Shown here: positions 59,967 to 64,000 of the stretch, one piece after another
Layout of the letters: each line of letters opens with the position of its first letter
Position numbering within the stretch: position 1 is the first letter of the stretch
Assembly (NCBI RefSeq): GCF_025024155.1
Contig: NW_026251784.1
Coordinates: 110,304-174,303, forward strand
Length of the DNA: 64,000 bases
DNA from: Gamsiella multidivaricata
Taxonomy: Eukaryota; Mortierellomycota; Mortierellomycetes; Mortierellales; Mortierellaceae
Reading direction: 5' to 3'
Program-made: the position numbers and the translations under genes
The notes under the pieces: model-generated
What the model was told of the DNA's origin: nothing
What the model saw: the letters and a program-made list of their open reading frames with translations, nothing else
The model's database searches: none

Positions 59967-60942
59967 TTACGAACTCTTTTCCTTGACAAAAGTTCTGGTT
60001 GTAATTACGACATCGTCTGGCAGTCTTGGCAACTTCTTTCTGAGCGGAGCATCCGCGACGGAGGCATGTCGCGAGTACAAATATGCCTCGCAGGCAACGA
60101 TGAGCACAAATGCCAAAAATGCCAGTAGCACGCGCTATTGAGCATACAGCGAGACGCATAAGTATTTTCTTCAGTTGCGGCAGTTCATTATGCCCTCGAT
60201 AAGGAAAAAAGAAAAGACATACCATGCCCAGGTCCTCTGTGAAATGCGCCGAGATCATGAACACGGCAGTGAAAACAGCTGCGCCCGTATAGAGAACATT
60301 GATGATCCCGATGGCATGCGCCTTAACATCCTTCATATCCTTCATATCCTGTCGGAGACTATTGGCTATTGATCCCCTGGCATTCGGGTCAATACTTGAG
60401 ATCATGCGTTGGTATTCCTTTTCAGCAACCTGGGCTTTAATACCCTCCATGATACGATCTAATTCAGGGCTCTAAACAATGAAGGTAGCATTAGTTGACA
60501 AGCTCATTTCCAGACGAAGATGTCAGTGGCGTTGTCGAGTTACTGCTTACTCGCTCTTTTGGTGCCGGCTTGGGTACATATACAGAACTCCCCCTGATCA
60601 TCGCATGTATCCAATCCTCAGACGCATCTATACGAAGACAAGGTGGTATTAGAAAGTGTCCAAGTCAGTGATGCCGGCCCCAGTCCATAAAGACTCTATC
60701 TGTTGCTTACCATTACTGATGCCCTGCTCGACCTCGCTTGCGCTGTACCTCAACAATAATACAGACATCCTCCTGACCAAGTCAAGGTTCACATAGACAG
60801 GGTCTTTCAACTCCAGCATCGAATCCACCTCCTGTGCTGTCCTTGTCTCATCCTCATTTAACGACAACGTCGACGATCGCTGCTTCGCATTCAATTTTCG
60901 AAACGCCTTTTCTAGGCGTGGTGTCCATTCCAGATTCATCAT
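59967..60942 (-). CDS. VMA12: V-ATPase assembly factor Vma12/TMEM199
   Basis: Four exons, 60711-60942, 60551-60627, 60223-60471 and 59967-60134, give 241 aa. The conserved family block is split over exons 2 and 3: WIHAMIRGSSVYVPKPAPKE, then SPELDRIMEGIKAQVAEKEY. Two membrane spans follow: AIGIINVLYTGAAVFTAVFM and RVLLAFLAFVLIVACEAYLY, ending in a short basic tail (KEKSS). This matches human TMEM199 and yeast Vma12 (Vph2), ER membrane proteins that, with Vma22 and Vma21, assemble the V-ATPase Vo sector. The start has two consecutive Met codons; the first is used. Confidence 0.92.
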
Positions 60943-61338
60943 TCTTATTTTCCTTGCTTCCTTGGCCGATTACTTGAGAGTGTTGAGAAGTGAAAAGACA
61001 GAGTTGGTGTCCTGCACGAAACGGGCTTTGTACCGCCAAAAAGGGCAGCGACACAGTTGACCAGCCGGTCACGACAAAGTCAGCGGATTCGACTTGAACG
61101 TTTTTTTACAATGCATACATTCTACGGGGCAGTAATCATTCATTCTCATTGCTGCGCCCAGCATCCGTACCAATAAAGCGAAGACTTCGTTCCTATGCAC
61201 GATATGTGATTCGGCTTGCGTCTCTACTGGTTTTTTTTTCTCATTTTCTCGCCTTATTTCCAAACTTTTCACTATAATATAGGGAGCAAAGCCTATATAG
61301 ACCTTAAGCAACCAGAAAAGCATTTAGGCGTCAAAGAC
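60943..61338. other. VMA12 promoter region
   Basis: The VMA12 upstream region up to the LINE-associated repeat. Short ORFs only. Any upstream control elements of VMA12 may now be separated by the element insertion. Confidence 0.45.
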
Positions 61339-61515
61339 GGCCAAAAAAAACGGCTTTTTTTTTTTTTTTTTTTTATAACAACTTGTCTCTCGAGTCAATT
61401 GACTCTGCGAATCTATCAGACTAACTAGGCCAAAAAAAACGGCCTTTTTTTTTTTTTTTTTTATAACAACTTGTCTCTCGAGTCAATTGACTCTGCGAAT
61501 CTATCAGACTAACTA
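61339..61515. repeat. Tandem direct repeat, two 88/89-bp units, at the LINE 3' end
   Basis: Units 61339-61427 and 61428-61515 are identical except for one extra base and T-run length. Each begins GGCCAAAAAAAACGGC, runs through 18-20 T, then ATAACAACTTGTCTCTCGAG and on to CAGACTAACTA. The start is an inverted repeat (A8 against the T run around CGG). On the minus strand, the sense of the LINE, the unit ends in an A run followed by a hairpin-forming T8. Confidence 0.9.
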
Positions 61516-64000
61516 GCAAAGATCTACTATCGCTGTCCTCACCACCAAAGCGGAACCGATCCACAGTCGCCAAAAGACAGGTCACATTCCCCGGGCCTGC
61601 CCCTAGGGCCTGCGCAACAATTGCCACACCTCATCAGTGTGTTAAAAGCTGAAAACACCTTGTTACAAGAAGGGTATCTTCCCCATCCCCTCCATGGTTG
61701 TCAACCGCCTCCTCCCTTGCAGGCAATCCAGCAGCGTCCGATCCGCTGCGTCTGGGTCAAGCACGGGGCCAGGGCAGCTCCCGTTTACATGGTCAGCGAG
61801 TAATGCACCACACGGACATTGGTCATCGTCGCTAATGTATCCATACCCATCACTCCAGTCCCCTCTCGGTCCCTTGTATGGAGTTCGTTTCATCTTGGCT
61901 GTGATCCCCCATTCTCGCTCTCGAGCAATGGTGGCCTTGCAGCGTGGTTTCCAGATCAGCTCCGTAGCTTTCTCCTCAATAAAGCCGACGAACTTGTGAA
62001 TGACCTGGCGCGCAATCGACGATGGCGAGGTAAATAGACTGCCCCACTCCTTGATAAGGCTTACGGGTGTGATGCCACGGCATAAATCGCTGATGCTCCA
62101 GGTCAGATCCGGAGAGCGGTCATAATACTCGTCGCCTTTGAGCATTGATCGGGTCCCGGCGATACAGGATAGACCTCGGATGTGGGTCTCGTTGTTAGGA
62201 CAAACCCATCGAATGGGTTTCGGTGCAGCAGCGGCGGCTCCAGCGCGGATCCTATCACGCTCTTGCTGCTTCTTGCTGTTCTTGTTGTATGCGGTCGTTG
62301 CAGCTCGTCCCCACTTATCAATCTGCTGCAGCCCTTCGCGCCAGATCTCCTTGTGGACATCTCTAATAGCACTGCACGTCCACAGGTAATGGTTGTCCTC
62401 GTCCTGAACATCGCAGACGCAGCAGACACGGTCAGGATATAGACTCGGGTGGCGAGCCTTCATGGTATTCAGGGTAGGCAGCATACCATGCAGCTTCTTA
62501 ATATGATGTGTCCTCTGGGACGTATCAGCAGCACTGCTGAAGAACGTGTGCACAGAGCGCTTGCCGTGGACATGGGCAAGGGTGGACCGCCACTCCACGT
62601 CGGCAAGATCTGGTATCGCTCTCTTGACACGACGTTGGGTTGTCCAGGCCTGATGACGCCTGATTGTCGTCTGCTGCTTGAGTAGCTGCCGCAGATCATG
62701 TTCCACAAGATGATCGTGGCAATGTGCAAAAAAGCGGATGTCTTGCTGCTCGCTTAAATCAACCGACCAGGGCATTGACTCGACTCGGACGGCGGCTGTC
62801 GCCACAGTGTCTGCAATATTGTTGCCAGTGTTGGTGCTGTGCCCACGGACCCACCTCACCTCCACCGACCCAGACCGATCCTGGACAATCTTGTGTAGTG
62901 CTGCCCAGTGTCCAGAGTACGTACTACGGAACCGCTTACGAGGTAACGTGTCCGCACGGGAACGCACAAGCTGCTGGTATTGTTGCACGACCGCTTGGTT
63001 GTCGAGCTCCACAATAATGTTTTGGTCTGGTGGTGCAGATAGGATGGCAGCTAGGAGACCCATGAGTTCTGCTTTTGCTGAAGAAGCGTAGCCGTCTGTG
63101 CGGCCCTGCACACACCTGACCACGGGCTGCGATCGATCAACGACCCCAAAGGCCATGGCTACGTCTTCTTGACCAGTGTTAATCAAAGAGCCATCGGAGG
63201 AGATGACTCGCGGTGCTGTGTTGTCGACAGGAGATTCTCGCAGCTGTGACACAGCAACTGCCTCAGCGTGTGATAAGCTGACTGGTCCAATTGTGGTTCT
63301 GTCTGGATATAATGTGCCCACCTCCTCAGACAGCTGGTGTACAGGCAGCAATGGATACGTTTGGCGTTGAGGCAGTAGACGCAACTCTCGTTGTTGTTGA
63401 CGCTGTAGTCGACGTTCGCTGTTACGCAGGCGTCGGCGCTCCCGTGCCTGCTGGGTACCGTACTGGGCATGTATCGCTTGCGATGCACGTGCGCGTTGTG
63501 AGTTGATGTCTTGCAAAAGTGCTTTTCTGCGCCGAGCAGCAGAGTCTAAGGCAGCCTGTGCGCGTCCTCGTAGGCGAGCCAGGACGGTGTGATACTGCGC
63601 GCTGTTAAGATCCAAGAGTGGTGAAAGGCTGCGGACAGAGGTACGGCTGGCTATCTCGTATCGCCTGTGATTGGCGCGCGAAGCACGGTGCACGCTGTTG
63701 ACCTTTTGTTGTAAATCGCTGGTGATGGCGGCGCTTTCGGTATTGTATGCAGCATGGGCGCCCTTAATTTTCAATGCACACCTGTCTGCGAGGCGAGAGA
63801 GTGCAGCATCCCTGCTGGTAGCAATTGCAGCGAGGCTGGGAACAACTTGTACCCCATTGTCCGCAGTACTGGGCGCCTGAGGTTGGGCGGGCCCCGTTGG
63901 CCACGTGATGGAGACAAGGCAGCAACTGTGTGTGTGTTTGTTTGTGAGAAAAATATTTCTGTTGGGTCAAAGTCCTCGCGCGAGGTGCCGTTCGCAGGTT
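61428..64000 (-). mobile_element. Non-LTR retrotransposon (LINE), 3' part
   Basis: This covers the open C-terminal half of a LINE polyprotein, a 147-bp 3' UTR and the 3' tail repeat. There is no LTR, and the tail has A runs as expected for target-primed reverse transcription. The endonuclease and reverse transcriptase parts lie beyond the right edge. The frame is unbroken over at least 2.3 kb, so the copy may be young. The left boundary is uncertain because the tail is duplicated. Confidence 0.75.
61663..64000 (-). CDS. LINE ORF2-type protein, C-terminal part with RNase H and CCHC zinc motif
   Basis: The frame is open from the window's right edge (reading ...GTSREDFDPTEIFF) to TAA at 61663, about 778 codons, so the start lies outside. 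A basic coiled stretch (RARASQAIHAQYGTQQARER) precedes an RNase H domain with its acidic residues: SSDGSLINTG, SAKAELMGLLAAI, VELDNQAV and, near its end, NNIADTVA. Behind it lies a cysteine-histidine motif CCVCDVQDEDNHYLWTC, as in the C terminus of several LINE clades, and a second Cys pair CPCGALL near the end. RNase H should remove RNA from the RNA-DNA hybrid during insertion. The clade cannot be set without the reverse transcriptase. Confidence 0.88.

Noticed and set aside
61694..63880. Plus-strand ORFs opposite the LINE frame
   Set aside because: Shadows of the minus-strand coding sequence with no domain of their own.

Overview
The window is nuclear DNA of a filamentous fungus. The genes are split by many short GT..AG introns (about 70-200 bp), leaders are pyrimidine-rich, coding exons are GC-rich, and spacers and introns are AT-rich and full of long homopolymers. 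The gene set includes complex I, a velvet regulator, a STRIPAK subunit, a Zn2Cys6 factor and a LINE element. An early-diverging Mucoromycota species of the Mortierella type is my best guess, by inference only. Genes are mostly unrelated neighbours; I see no operon and no biosynthetic cluster.

Layout. 1-6.5 kb: two tandem secreted subtilases, the first cut by the window edge, sharing a sharply bounded block of identical DNA. 7-13.7 kb (minus): a mitochondrial PDK/BCKDK-type kinase, a possible small gene, MDM35 and the complex I 51-kDa subunit. 15.5-18.5 kb (plus): NudE. 19.5-27.8 kb (minus): an unknown two-span membrane protein, a glutathione transferase, the AP-2 mu subunit and VPS68/TMEM50. 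29.3-30.5 kb (plus): UTP23. 30.6-32.7 kb (minus): a VelB-like velvet protein. 33.9-37.2 kb (plus): a large unrecognised disordered repeat protein with ACGCGT boxes at its promoter. 37.4-39.7 kb (minus): a PPR protein, divergent from RPS25 (40-41.2 kb). 41.9-43.9 kb: a nitronate monooxygenase. 45-47.5 kb: a transcription factor joining a Zn2Cys6 cluster to two C2H2 fingers, followed by possible gene relics. 48.8-50.4 kb (minus): a zinc alcohol dehydrogenase. 51-55.6 kb (minus): TDP1 and an FGGY kinase. 55.9-59.8 kb (plus): the STRIPAK subunit Far11/STRIP. 60-60.9 kb (minus): VMA12. 61.3-64 kb (minus): the 3' half of a LINE retrotransposon, running off the window.

Functional themes. Four or five products act in mitochondria (PDK-type kinase, Mdm35, NDUFV1, the PPR protein). 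Several act in vesicle and vacuole biology (AP-2 mu, Vps68, Vma12). Others serve ribosome production (UTP23, eS25), hyphal signalling and motors (velvet, STRIP, NudE) and DNA repair (TDP1). Most exon structures below were built by hand from splice signals, reading-frame continuity and remembered family sequences. Lengths in frame were checked arithmetically. No tRNA, rRNA or CRISPR array was found.
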